Source: Rhodocollybia butyracea (Eukaryota; Basidiomycota; Agaricomycetes; Agaricales; Omphalotaceae). From it: a stretch of DNA of 64,000 nucleotides. The stretch lies in the NCBI GenBank assembly GCA_015501585.1, contig JADNRY010000063.1:204911-268910 (forward strand), written 5' to 3'. The translations under genes were made by a program, and so were the position numbers. How positions within the stretch are numbered: position 1 is the first letter of the stretch; every line of letters starts with the position of its first letter. The notes under the pieces were generated by a model. It did no database searches, had not been told where the DNA came from, and saw only the letters and a program-made list of their open reading frames with translations. This document shows positions 48,090 to 59,342 of this stretch, piece by piece.

Positions 48090-49013
48090 TTAGGACTGTA
48101 TGGAACCGAGCGACGATCTGCACGGTTTTGCTTGTGATTTCGTCGTTGAGGGACCAGCGCTAATGCGCTGTTGAAGAGGTACTGTCGAGTATGCATTGGG
48201 AACGGCATCTGTTACTGCTTTGGACCTTTTGCGGTTGACAATAGCATTGACTTGAACAATGGAAGGTGCGATTCCTCTATTAACTTCTTCTTCTTTGAGC
48301 TCCTGAATAACAAAAGCTGAAGAAATTGGATGCCCGTTGGATGTGCCTTTTCTCAACTTCTTCAAGAGACGATTGCGACAGAAGGCCCAGTCTTTATTCA
48401 GTGTCATTAGCGTGACGAGGTGACTTGCAAATTCTGTGTCTGGCATGATGCCTGGGCTGATATCTCGAAGTTTGTTATAGAGCTTGACCATAGTTTCCCT
48501 CCAGTTAACAGGGTCGTCATTGATACCGCATCTATTCCCAATGATTTCATGGTTGATTGCGATACCTGTAGCGTTGTTGGAAGGTTCGAATTCTTCTTCG
48601 AGAGCTATCCAGGCGTCGCGAGCGGATTCGCAGTCGCAGACGACATGTCCTCTGCCGTTAGGGACTGCTTTTGCGATGATAGCGAGTATCTTCTTGTCAG
48701 TGGTAAACCAAGGTTGAGCATCGATTTTGGCTTGTGCAACGTCGTCTTCGTTCCCAGGAATCGTTGCTCGGATAGGATTGCCGTAGTCGTCGATAGCCTG
48801 AAGTATCTGTGTTTGTACTAGAGCAGGAATGTTCGGTGGATCATATTCTGGGCCTTCAATGTGACACCAGAAATCTGCCGCGATGAGTTCAAACTTGGAT
48901 TTTTGTCTGAACTCGCTATAGTTGTTAGTGCCATCGCTGTTAATTTTGATAGGCGTGAGTTTGAGACGATAGAAATTCTTCTCGTCATTCGTTTCATCCA
49001 TTTCGTTGCTCAT
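48090..49013 (-). CDS. Copia Gag capsid
   Basis: Starts M-S-N-E-M-D-E-T-N-D and runs 307 codons. It has a typical Copia Gag plan: N-Y-S-E-F-R near the start, A-R-D-A-W-I-A-L-E-E-E-F in the middle, and a basic end before the zinc-knuckle region. In the intact parent element Gag probably continued into the knuckle and protease; here it ends at 48090 in a different frame. Confidence 0.82.
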   Translation of the reverse strand: MSNEMDETNDEKNFYRLKLTPIKINSDGTNNYSEFRQKSKFELIAADFWCHIEGPEYDPPNIPALVQTQILQAIDDYGNPIRATIPGNEDDVAQAKIDAQPWFTTDKKILAIIAKAVPNGRGHVVCDCESARDAWIALEEEFEPSNNATGIAINHEIIGNRCGINDDPVNWRETMVKLYNKLRDISPGIMPDTEFASHLVTLMTLNKDWAFCRNRLLKKLRKGTSNGHPISSAFVIQELKEEEVNRGIAPSIVQVNAIVNRKRSKAVTDAVPNAYSTVPLQQRISAGPSTTKSQAKPCRSSLGSIQS

Positions 49014-49058
49014 TGGTGTTAGGAGTTGTTATTGTTATGCAGTGAATTTAAAGAGCAA

Positions 49059-49072
49059 CGGGGCCCATAACC
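49059..49072 (-). promoter_or_regulatory. Primer binding site, initiator-tRNA-Met half type
   Basis: GGTTATGGGCCCCG begins at the LTR edge with no spacer. It resembles the PBS of Drosophila copia, which pairs with the anticodon-side fragment of tRNA-iMet. Confidence 0.75.
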
Positions 49073-49288
49073 TCTTAAGGGCGATAAGGTTTAGGACAAG
49101 TGTATTCTGGCACGAAGAGAGAACCGATAGGTAAATAGAATAGAATACAGTGTCCTTGTAACTCACCTGGCACGAAGAGAGAACCGATAGGGGCTCTTCT
49201 TCGGGTCAGGATGATTAATAAAGTAATAATGTCCGATTAGGAAAGTAAAAGGATGCTTTGGCCTAAGGCGTCTGATCAACCTCTAACA
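49073..49288 (-). repeat. Copia 5' LTR
   Basis: 216 bp, one visible difference from 43843-44058 (ggtcaggatg here, ggtcagggtg in the other). Confidence 0.95.
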
Positions 49289-49293
49289 TTTTG
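49289..49293. repeat. Copia target-site duplication, right (ttttg)
   Basis: Matches 43838-43842. Confidence 0.9.
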
Positions 49294-49634
49294 GTTAGTT
49301 CATCACAGCCGGGATGTGGCCTATATATATGTACAAGCAAGAGCCTGTGATCGTTTTTGGAGAACAAGCATGAAACGCGTCAAAGGGAATGAGAATGAAA
49401 GCATCGGCGCATATGCGATAACGTGAGATGAAACGCTTTGACCGGCCAAAATAGTTCGAGCGCTTATAGACTGCTAACTCTGAACCTGAACGCTGGAACC
49501 CGCACAGTTCAAGATGCATTGTTCTCAGGTCAACACAGTAACTTGCCTCAGGCCTCAATTGCATTCAGATTTAAATTACCTTGGCCCAGCAAGCGCCCAT
49601 TGGAGACTCGTGACATTTTCAGCTTCGTTTGAGA

Positions 49635-52353
49635 ATGCCACCAACCAAGCCACCAACTCTACCAGCTACCAGTACCCAGCTTCTTTCTTTCATAGCGGAT
49701 GAATATAACAATGACTTGGAGCAAGTCTTCAGCAGCATTGTTCCAGACTTGAATTCAGAGGAAGCATTGGCGGCGATGGAGTTGTTACAAACGGTAGGTT
49801 CGTTTACTCTATCATGCTGCCTGAATTCATGATCATGATACGATATAGGAGCTTGATCGTGCGCGTGCTACAAATGACTCTCAATTCAGGAACAAATGGA
49901 AGAGATGTTTGAAACTCTTGCGTCGTTTGAATCACCAGTATGGAGTCCTTCCACCTTCAATGATTCTTGACGATCTAGTTTGCGAAAGTAAGCGTGCGGT
50001 GAATGGTGGAGGCTTTGCTGTACGACTTCTGCTTAAAGGATACCCCAGATACTCATGCCTTTCCTGGTAGGATGTTTGGATTGGACGTTGGGATAATCGA
50101 CGCGTCTGCATGAAGGTTTTGAGATATTTTCAACAAGGGTCGGAGAGAGAAACTCTGCTCAAGGTATGTCAACGGGTCCTGCACTATCCGGAACAAAGAC
50201 TGAAGATTTACCTCCAGGCACTAAGTAAAGAAGTTTTGTTGTGGAGGCAGCTCAATCATCCGAACATCCTTCCTTTCCTTGGTGTGAATACCGAAATATT
50301 CTCGCCTAGCTTCTGTATTATCTCTCCCTGGATGTTCAACGGCGATATTATCTTTTATGCTCAGAAAAATCCATTGGATTTGGATGCAAAATTGAAACAC
50401 GTGTGTCTGCTCTTCTGCATAAACATACTCATCTCATCAACGATAAATTACAGACCGCCAAATCGCTGAAGGTCTTGTGTACTTGCACGGACTCGATCCG
50501 CCTGTAGCTCACGGTGACATCAAAGGGGTATGTCAACCATCTTTCTTGTCGATCCTCACTCACCAATTGGCAGACCAATATCTTGATCTCTGACGATTGT
50601 CGTTCCTGCTGCCTCGCTGACTTTGGCCTATCTGTTTTGGATACACAATCTATGAATCCTACGCAAACCGCCTCCACTCAAGGCTCCCTTCGTTGGTTAG
50701 CACCAGAATTCATCAATCCTCCTTCTTTTGCTGTGGCGGGAGCCGGAATGTTGATACCGCGGGATATCTATGCATTTGGGTGTACCGTAGTCGAGGTAAG
50801 TCTATTAAAAGGCTCAAATCTGCAAGATCACAAACATTTATGTAGATTTTAACTGGGAAACCACCATTTTCGCATCTTTCTCAAGATATCACTGTTGCGA
50901 TGAAGGTCTTAGGAGGGGAAAGGCCTTCGCTTCCTGTAGAAGCAATCCCGGTAGACTCTGATTTCGAGTCAATTCATTCAATATTGGAACAGTGCTGGTC
51001 AGAAAAAAACAGCAATCGACCTAGTGCACAGAAAATATTGGACTTAATCACCAAATCGCAAGACCGTTCGCTTCTAGGGACGCGAGTACGTACACATTTC
51101 TCTGAAATTTTGATATCATTACTGAGACCGCTGGCTTGATTACAGCGTGAAATTAGCCCCACGCCAAAGGTTTGTGCGCTATTCATATGCTCAGCGGCGA
51201 CTAATCTTATCGTTGTAGAATCCAACAGGAATAAATGAAGAATATGACGGTGCCGCTGCCACTGGGTACACCAATGGCCCGCTGGCTTCACCCCGCAACA
51301 ATCCACAGCGTCTGGTTCGCACCAATATCAGCAGCCACACCATTCTTCTCGTCATATTATGACCGCCCTTCTCCAGAGCCCCGTGGTTTTGCCTTCAACA
51401 ATCCCTCCTGCACCACAGGTTCTTGTTCTTGAACCTTCATCTAACGCGGTATCGGTCAATGAATTGGATTTTAACCAACCGGCAACTCTCGAAATGTATT
51501 CCAAGGTCTTGTTATTCAAGAGTGACCATACGCGCGATGAGCTGATGTGTTCGACGCCAACACCGGAACAGTATCAGGTCGTGCAATCGATTACTCAGAA
51601 GCTTGGATTGCACTATTATTCTGTTGGCGAGGGTGATGAGAGGTGCGCGGTTGTGACTCGCGTTGATACACAAAGGGTGCGTTTTTCGGATCTTCTCAGT
51701 CTTCTTTTTTAACGAGCCATTTGCAGCAGCAAGCGCCAAAGCGGACTTGGGAAACGTCAGAAGAGGAAAAGTCGTTAGATAGATCAAGGTGGTCTAAACG
51801 CAAGAAATATGAAAGCGTTCCCATCGAACCTACTGTCGATTTTTCTCGTCGGTACTAAAGCGGGGCCCCTCTTCTAAACGCGCCAAATATGGCCGCTTCG
51901 AACCTTCCAAGTTTTTTCCGAAAAGGGCCGCAAAAGCGTGTCTCTTTCAATGAATCGTCGGAGGTGGCGGAATTCGAAACGTCTGATACGAAGGAGGAGT
52001 CCGATGTGGTGGAGGAATCGGAAATGGCCGACGTGCAGGACATGCCCATATAGACCAACGTCGGTCCAGTCAATTCGAAGTTGGTGAAAGTTTTACGTCC
52101 TGCATACCGTGCTTCGCGTCGGAGTCACTCCGATTCCTCGCAAGAAGCCTATCTGGCTAACTTTTTCACACCATTTGTATCTATTGGAGTTGAGGATCGC
52201 CGTTCACCAGGCATGAAGTCCTACCGTAGGGAATCAGGAGTTATCCACGAATCGGCCAGCGTTATTGGAAGAGACAGCTTACCTTGGGATGATTTGTTGT
52301 TAAATCAAGCATGGAGGGATTATCAGGAACGGATAAGCCAAAGGCCCGAGTAG
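49635..52353 (+). pseudogene. Kinase with R3H-like tail, copy 1 (broken)
   Basis: Full-length relative of the intact gene at 53612. The Gly-rich loop N-G-G-G-F-A-D-V-W, Lys in V-C-M-K-V-L, catalytic H-G-D-I-K-G, A-D-F-G-L-S and G-S-L-R-W-L-A-P-E can all be read, but not in one frame. A base is missing at about 50458 (gaccgccaaat against gaccgctcaaat in copy 2), just before the catalytic loop. Another is missing at about 51280 (ggcccgctgg against ggccctgctgg), leading to a stop at 51360-51362. An in-frame TAA lies at 51856. The C-terminal block L-P-W-D-D..L-N-Q-A-W-R-D-Y-Q-E-R-I is still recognisable. It was probably inactivated after duplication. Confidence 0.85.
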
Positions 52354-52596
52354 GACCAGTGTGCTGTGATAGCCAAATAGTATAATCCGAGTAGGTAGAT
52401 TGGCTACTAGTTCTTCCTTATCACAAGTCTAACTTATGCACCACCGTGTTCTCTTCAGTGCTTGAATGTAGTGCTTGCACCTTGCGTCGCGTAAATGACG
52501 TATAGAGATAAATATGAGCTTCTTGACTTCGATGGTCCAAATGAGTATTCAGACATCGATAGCATTAAAGGTCAGTGATCCGTGCGTCCAAGGTCA

Positions 52597-52950
52597 CTGC
52601 TACTACTTCAATCCACGATTATGTGTGGGTAATTCCTCCGATGTAAAGACCGGAGTATATGCTCAAAAAGTGACTAACAGTGCCGAAGAGACCAAAAAAG
52701 ATGTGATTAAGAATGCACTCAGGGGTCCGCAGAGCCTTACTAGTTTTAGTTATTGATGAAGCGGGGTATACGGTCAGCGAGGCTTCTTTCTCTCTACAAT
52801 CAGTTTTGACGAGTTGTCTGAATATGGCAGGCCCACAACATACGTCAAGGGGAGTCGCAGAGAAAATCTTCGAATTCCTGAAAGCGGATGCGAGGACAAA
52901 GACTCTGGGATCCAATAATCAGGATACTAGTTTCAACGTTTTATCCTAGA
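52597..52950 (+). pseudogene. 3' fragment of the alpha/beta hydrolase
   Basis: Matches the last two exons and introns of hydrolase copy 1 (from the equivalent of about 40770). A stop follows T-S-F-S-Y, and the end reads G-S-N-N instead of G-S-K-L. The 5' two thirds are absent. It marks the junction of the second duplication unit. Confidence 0.8.
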
Positions 52951-52999
52951 GTCCGACTGTTTTTTCGTGGGACGGTAAAGGGCGGAACCGTGTATAATA

Positions 53000-53440
53000 G
53001 AGCTACGCCTTTCCAAATCCCAGTTTTCTTCTGCTCAAGATTATGCTTTTAACATCCCTGCACACTCCGGGCGCAGCGTGTGCAGCGCGGACCTCGACTG
53101 GTCCTTGGTGATACCATGCCGGTTATTCTGCTCCCCCTCCTTCTGTAGCAGACCGCGCGCGCTAGCTTCAGGAATCAAAATTTCTGATCCTTCGGCTTGG
53201 GTTAATCGTGTGTTTGACTACCTGAAACCAAGCGCGACCACAGGTGTTCTTCCAAAGTCAGTGTTTCCTGAGTTGTGACTCGCCAAGCTCTGTGCAGCCT
53301 CTTTGCTTCTGCTTATTTCAATACTTTCTGACACCGTCGCAATGGGCTATAACACTGTAAAACTCCAGTCATGCTTTTATTTTTGGTTCAGTTTCTTAGT
53401 TATTTCCTATTGTGGTCTAGATGACGTGAGATGAGACGCT
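53000..53440. repeat. Duplicated intergenic block, copy 2
   Basis: Pairs with 42780-43500. The bases just after it (gatgagacgctttgaccggc) match 49427-49447 beyond the Copia insertion, so the Copia element split copy 1 of this block. Confidence 0.75.
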
Positions 53441-53611
53441 TTGACCGGCTAAAACAGTTTGAGCGCTTATAGACGGCTAACTCTGAACCCGAACCTGCGC
53501 GGCTCAAGATGTATTGTTCTCAGGTCAACATGATAGTACCTTGCCTCAGGCCTCAATTGCGCTTTAAATTCAAAACTCGTGACATTGGATAAATATAGCC
53601 GTCGTTTGAGA

Positions 53612-56176
53612 ATGCCACCAACTCTATCTACCAGTACCCAACTTCTCTCTTTCATAGCGGATGACTATCACAATGACCTGAAGCAAGACTTCAACAACAT
53701 TGTTCCAGAGTTGAACTCGGAGGAAGCATTGGGGGCGATGGAGCTGTTACAAACGGTAGGCTCATTTGCTCTAGTATGCTGCCTGAATTCATGTTCATGA
53801 TGCAATACAGGAGCTTGACCGTGCGCGTGTTTCAAATGGCTCTCAATTCAGGAAGAAATGGAAGAGATGTTTAAAACTCATGCGTCGTTTGAATCACCAG
53901 TATGGAGTCCTTCCGCCTTCAATGGTCCTTGATGGTCTAGTCTGCGAAAGTAAGCGTGCGGTGAAAGGTGGAGGCTTTGCTGTACGACTACCGTTCAAAC
54001 GATGTCCCAATTACTCATGTCTTTCCTGGTAGGATGTTCGGATTGGACGTTGGGATGATCGACGCGTCTGCATGAAGGTTTTGAGGTATTTTCAAGAAGG
54101 GACGGAGAGGGAAACTTTGCTCAAGGTATGTCAATTGAACCTGCATTATCCGAAACAAATATCGAGGAACTACCTCCAGGCACTAAGTAAAGAAGTTCTG
54201 TTGTGGAGGCAGCTCAATCATCCGAACATCCTTCCTTTCCTTGGTGTGAATACCGAAATGTTCTCACCTAGCTTCTGTATTATCTCTCCCTGGATGTTTA
54301 ATGGCGATATCATCTCATATGCTCAGAAAAACCCATTGGATTTGGATGCAAAATTGAAACATGTGTGTACCTGCTCTTCTGCATAAACCTACTCATCTCA
54401 TCAATAACAAATTATAGACCGCTCAAATCGCTGAAGGCCTTGTGTACTTGCACGGACTCGATCCTCCTGTAGCTCACGGTGACATCAAAGGGGTATGTCA
54501 ACTATTTTACTTGTCGATTTTTGCTCATCAATTGGCAGGCCAACATCTTGATCTCTGACGATTGTAATTCCTGCTGCCTTGCTGACTTTGGCCTATCTGT
54601 TTTGGATACACAATCTATGAATCCTACGCAAACTTCTTCCACTCAAGGCTCACTTCGTTGGTTAGCACCGGAATTCATCAATCCTCCTTCTTATACTGTG
54701 GCTGGAGCTGGAATGTTGATACCACGAGATATCTATGCATTTGGGTGTACAATAGTCGAGGTAAGTCTATTAAAAGGCTTAAATCTGCAATATCACAAAT
54801 ATTTATGCAGATTTTAACTGGGAAACCACCATTTTCGCATCTTTCTCAAGATATCACTGTTGCGATGAAGGTCTTAGGAGGGGAAAGGCCTTCGCTTCCT
54901 GTAGATGCTATCCCGGTAGACTCTGATTTCAAGTCAATTCACTTAATATTGGAAGGGTGTTGGTCTGAAAAAAACAGCAATCGACCTAGTGCTCAGATAG
55001 TATTGGACTTAATCTCCAAATCGCAAGACCGTTTGCTTGTAGGGGTGCAAGTAAGTACACACATTTCTTCCTTGTGTTGAAATTGTAATATCATTACTGA
55101 GACTGCTGACTTGATTACAGCGGGAAATTAGCCCGACGTTAAAGGTTTTTGTTGTGCCATTCATATGCTCAGCGATGACTAATGTTATCGTTGTAGAATC
55201 CAACAGGGATAAATGAAGAATACGCCAGCGTCACTGCTGCTGAGTACACCGATGGCCCTGCTGGCTTTACCCCACAACAATCCTCTGAGTCTGGTTCGCA
55301 CCAGTATCATCAGCCACCCCATCGTTCTCGTCACATTGTGACTGCTCTTCTCCACCCTGTGGCTTTGCCTTCAACAATCCCTCCTGTACCACAGGTTCCT
55401 TTTCCCAAACCTCCACCTAACGAGGTATCGGTCAATGAATTGGATTTTAACCAACCCTCAACTCTTGAAATGTATTCCGATGTCTTGTTATTCAAGAGTG
55501 ACCACGCGCGCGATGAGCTGATGTGTTCGACGCCAACACCGCAACAGTACCAGGTCGTGCAATCGATTGCTCAGAAGCTTGGATTGTACTACTACTCTGT
55601 TGGCGAGGGCGATGAAAGGTGCGCGGTTGTGACTCGCGTTGAAACGCAAAGGGTGCGTTTTTTTTTTAGATTTTTTCAGCCCCTTTTTTAATGAGCCATC
55701 TGCAGCAGCAAGCGCCAAACCGGACTTGGGAAGTGTCAGAAGAGGAAAAGTCATTAGATACACGAAGGTTTGGCTCCTATAAACGCATGGAATATGAGAA
55801 CGCTCCCATCAAACCTGCTGCTGGCGTGTCAAGACGCTTCGAGCCTTACTACTCCTTTCCGATGAAGCGACGAAAGCCTGTCTTTTTCTATGATTCGTCG
55901 GAGGAATTCGGAATGTACGACGGCGGTTCATTGGAGGAGGAGGAGGAAGATGTCAGTTTACGGTCTTACAAACCCCCCTCGCAAGATCAGCATCGCCGTC
56001 ACCGTTCACGAAACACGGAATCCGACCGTATAATGCAATTTGCTCTCCCCGCACCTGGAGACAGCTTATCTCGGGATGACAGCGTTGTCGAAAGAGACGC
56101 CCTACCTTGGGATGACCCGTGGTTGAATCAAGCATGGAGGGATTATCAAGAACGGATAGGCCAAAGGTCCGAGTAG
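53612..56176 (+). CDS. TKL-like protein kinase with C-terminal R3H-like region, copy 2 (intact)
   Basis: Ten exons (53612-53755, 53811-53981, 54033-54125, 54180-54362, 54418-54492, 54539-54760, 54811-55050, 55121-55144, 55197-55652, 55706-56176) join to 692 aa. Kinase motifs in order: G-G-G-F-A-D-V, V-C-M-K-V-L, L-N-H-P-N-I-L-P-F-L-G, V-A-H-G-D-I-K-G-A-N-I-L, A-D-F-G-L-S, G-S-L-R-W-L-A-P-E and N-R-P-S-A. The catalytic loop has Gly in place of the usual Arg of H-R-D, as in many agaricomycete TKL-like kinases. After a Gln/His/Pro-rich linker, residues about 500-545 read V-V-Q-S-I-A-Q-K-L-G-L-Y-Y-Y-S-V-G-E-G-D-E-R, resembling an R3H nucleic-acid-binding domain. An acidic, then basic tail ends in A-W-R-D-Y-Q-E-R-I. 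Kinase activity is likely; its target is unknown. Confidence 0.87.
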
Positions 56177-56559
56177 GACTAGCATGTTGCGAGTTAACTT
56201 ATAGTATAATCCGGTAGGTACACCGGCTAGTTCTTCTTCCTCATGACATGCACCAGTACATGGTCACTGGTGTTCTCTTCAGTGCTTGAATGTAGTGCTT
56301 GCATCTTAATGGCGTGTAGAGATGGATATACCCTACATTTATTATGCTCAGTCGTGAGCTTCCTAACCTCAATGGTCCAAACGAGTATTCGAACAGGTAC
56401 TTAATTAGGCCTGTGAGAGTTCCCTCTATGAGGTTCGTAATGAGTGATTATCGAGGTTTCTTATTTAATGTCAACCTCATCCTCAGTGGGGACTGCTTTA
56501 GGCCTATAGAACAGGTCAATCATCTTTCTGGATCCATGATCACTACTAAATCACTAACC
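56177..56559. other. Intergenic before the tRNA gene
   Basis: Contains ttcagtgcttgaatgtagtgcttgca near 56278, also seen near 52455 after kinase copy 1. No gene. Confidence 0.5.
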
Positions 56560-56655
56560 GCCCGCCTAGCTCAATCGGATAGAGCGTCAGACTCTTACAC
56601 TAGCTGGGCTTAGAAGGACATCTGAAGGCTGCGAGTTCGACCCTCGCGGTGGGCT
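56560..56655 (+). tRNA. tRNA-Lys-CUU: tRNA-Lys(CUU) with a 22-nt intron
   Basis: Acceptor stem gcccgcc/ggtgggc with discriminator T, D arm gctc..gagc, anticodon stem tcaga/tctga with loop C-T-C-T-T-A-A (anticodon CTT, 56594-56596), and T arm gcgag-ttcgacc-ctcgc. The intron 56598-56619 lies one base 3' of the anticodon, the standard site for nuclear tRNA introns. Internal A and B boxes (tagctcaatcgg, ggttcgacc-like gagttcgacc) are in place. The spliced product is 74 nt before CCA addition. Confidence 0.95.
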
Positions 56656-56671
56656 ATAATATCAGAGCTTG

Positions 56672-56676
56672 TTTTT
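56672..56676 (+). terminator. RNA polymerase III terminator (T5)
   Basis: Run of five T 16 bases after the tRNA end. Confidence 0.75.
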
Positions 56677-57943
56677 GCTTCGAAGATTCTCTAGCTACAT
56701 AAATACATAAACTTAACGACGTTTGGATATTGAATCATATTCAGACAGATGTTCATAAGTGGTATTGCACGCTGAAGCCTAGTCTCTAACCCGGATAGGT
56801 TCATTGACGTAATATACGAGTTCTTGAACTTCAACGTTCACCGGTCACTACATCGCACACCATTGCCATCAAAACCTGGTTGAGTCTTCAAGTCTCCAAA
56901 GCCTCAAGGCCTCAAGTGCAGGACGCCTCTTGCACATGTCTGGCTAACGCCTGCAAGTCCAGGTTAAGGCCGTTCGAGAGTTCGAAAAAGAGTCATGGAA
57001 TAAGCGGGAATCTGGGCAGACAGGATATAGAGGACGAATGACAGTAGGATTGTAACTATCGTACGTCAGCGCGTACCGCCCCATCCCAGCGCATTCCTAT
57101 AGTTCCCGACCAACTCGATAGCCTCAGACGTCCATCCAACCGATTGACCTGGCTCTAATTTGACGCCCTCGATATCTAAATATACCCTCCTTTGCAAAAC
57201 TAGTCCCTAGTATCGAGGAAGTCCGTGACCAACAATTCTGGTAGACCTGGTTTTGGCAATTGTACCCGCAAACACAGTAGTACTGTTCGAATCTCATGGA
57301 AATCACTCCCAAAGTCCACGTCGAATCACGCTTCATCCTCGAAAGGCATTGCGCGAGCTGTAAAAGGCTATAAAGTGTTATTGACTCCATGATATCTTGT
57401 GCTGCGTATCTGGTGCCTGCTGTCGTTGGTATCATTTTTTAAGTATGTGCCAATACACATCCTGGAATCTGCTAGCGCTGATGACAGGCACAAGAAGTCT
57501 TTACACAATAACCACGAAGTTCGGAGAATCACCTCGGAATCTCTTTGGATGCGACCCCGTTTGTGTCGGAAGCTGACTCGTTTAGTGAATCTAGGAATGG
57601 TAACTACTAGAAGTTCCAGCCTTCTCGCCATCCTGGTAACACTGAACAGATCGCGGCCATGCTGCAAATGCTTATGTCTTCTTATCGATGTTCTATATCG
57701 CTAGAAGACGGACTATGCACGACAATGCTGGCAGGAGATTACTCGAGGAACACCTGTGGATATCTCGACTCGGACTAAATCATCCTCCGTTTTGTGGGAT
57801 TCCATCAGGCAGGCTTTGAATTAGTATGTATGTCCACTTCCATTATGAACGTCGTCCATTATGCCATGCATGTCCCTGCCTTTTCACTCATATAGCGCCT
57901 CTATGAGTTCCTTGCCAAGCACAAACTGTACAGAAGACCCTCG
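56677..57943. repeat. Intergenic with upstream block of the hydrolase unit, copy A (about 57120-57700)
   Basis: 57120-57700 shares imperfect stretches with 59780-60390 and 63480-63990: cagtatcgagga-gt(c/t)cgtgac, caattctggtagac, gctgatgacaggca, and ctttggat..tttgtgtcgg..ctgactcg(t/c)ttagtg. No gene was supported in it. Confidence 0.6.
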
Positions 57944-59342
57944 ATGAGTTCGTCCCTGCTTTCAGAATCCTATACCTGGGATCCTCGGCCGTACTATCCA
58001 TTGGTTTCGGCGATTAAACGATACTGGAAACCTTCATGGAAGGATGGTCTAACACTAGTGTTCACCCATGGAACGGGATTCGGCAAAGAGCACTGGGAGG
58101 TACGGAGGTGTTTTCCTGATCGCGCGATCCCTGTTACTCATATCCTGCAAGCCCACAATCGACGACCTAGTGGACATTATTGAGCAACAATCATCGAAGA
58201 TCAAAATACGGGAGATTTGGTCTATCGACGCGCCAAATCACGGAGACTCCGCGATACTGAACGAAGAGAAACTTCAGTGGGGATACGAGCCTACTTGTAA
58301 GTAGTAGCATGTTTCACACTATTGTGCTCTAATCCTCGTCCTTCAGTCCAATGGGGAGAATATGGGCGTAGCATTCACTCTTTCTTGACCGGTAGAGGCC
58401 GTACACTCCTTGGATCTACGTTAGAGGGCAAAGTAGTCGGTAACTTCGACTTTTCGTCTCATACACTCGTTGGAATTGGGCATTCCGTCGGTGCTGTCGC
58501 TCTTCTCCTTGGACTGGACTTTGCTCCATCCATCGAAAGTCTTTTCGCGTCCATGATCTGCGTCGAACCTATGATAATGGACCCGAGTGTAATTCTAACA
58601 ACGAACTCGGGAAAGCTTGCACAAGCTTCGGATTCGAGGAGGGACATATGGCCCTCTCGCGAGGATGCGTACAAGACGCTGAAGGCGCGCAAGATGTGGA
58701 AAGTGTGGGATGATAGGGTATTGAAGATCTTTGTGGTTTGTTTTTTGATTCTGTTCTTTTATGAGTAGAGCAATACTCAATGTTTGGTGTAGGAAACGGG
58801 TCTGCGTCCTCTCCCGACACTGGACTATCCAGATATCAAGGAAGGCGTGACACTCAAATGTTCGCGAAAGCAAGAGGCGGTGAGTGTCCTCGTCTTGTCC
58901 TTCTTCCTGCGACTTATCGTGCCCCGTATATGGTAGGCTGTCTATAGAGATTCCCATGGATATTCTACTGTTTACCGAGGCTTTCGCTGTTATGCTTCGC
59001 GCGTACGGATACATCTCTGCTATGGCACAATACACGATTACATGTGGGTACTTACTCCAATACCAACTTAACCTGAAGTTCATGCCCATAGAATTGATAT
59101 ACAGTCCCGCGGAGAATATAGAGGATGTGTTAAAGAATGCTATTGGAGGTACGCAGAACCTTGCTAGCTTTGGGTACATCGAGGGAGTGGGACATACAGT
59201 CAGTGAAGCTTAGTTCATGCCTTTCGAACTGATATGACTGACCTTGGATCTGTAGGCCCCACACCAGAATCCACGGAAAGTCGCAGAGAAAATCTTGGAG
59301 TGCTTGAACGTGGATGCGAGGGCTCTGGGATCCAAGCTCTAA
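57944..59342 (+). CDS. Peroxisomal alpha/beta hydrolase, copy 2
   Basis: Same seven-exon plan as copy 1. The oxyanion region reads V-F-T-H-G-T-G-F-G-K, the nucleophile elbow G-I-G-H-S-V-G is intact, the catalytic His is in Y-I-E-G-V-G-H, and the end is G-S-K-L (PTS1) at 59340. The acceptor of exon 2 is the caag before C-C-C-A-C-A, as in the other copies. The region between 58800 and 58930 gives E-T-G-L-R-P-L-P-T-L-D-Y-P and continues normally. All frames and splice sites appear usable, so this copy is probably functional and may differ from copy 1 in substrate. Confidence 0.85.

Larger units (their letters stand above)
43843..49288 (-). mobile_element. Ty1/Copia LTR retrotransposon, young but coding-defective
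   Basis: A 5,446-bp element on the minus strand with two 216-bp LTRs that differ at one visible base, a 5-bp duplication, a half-tRNA-iMet type primer binding site and a polypurine tract. Domain order is gag, zinc knuckle, protease, integrase, reverse transcriptase, RNase H, which is Copia. Pol is broken by several frameshifts, and the RT catalytic motif is altered. It inserted into the intergenic part of the first duplication unit, between hydrolase copy 1 and kinase copy 1. Confidence 0.95.
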
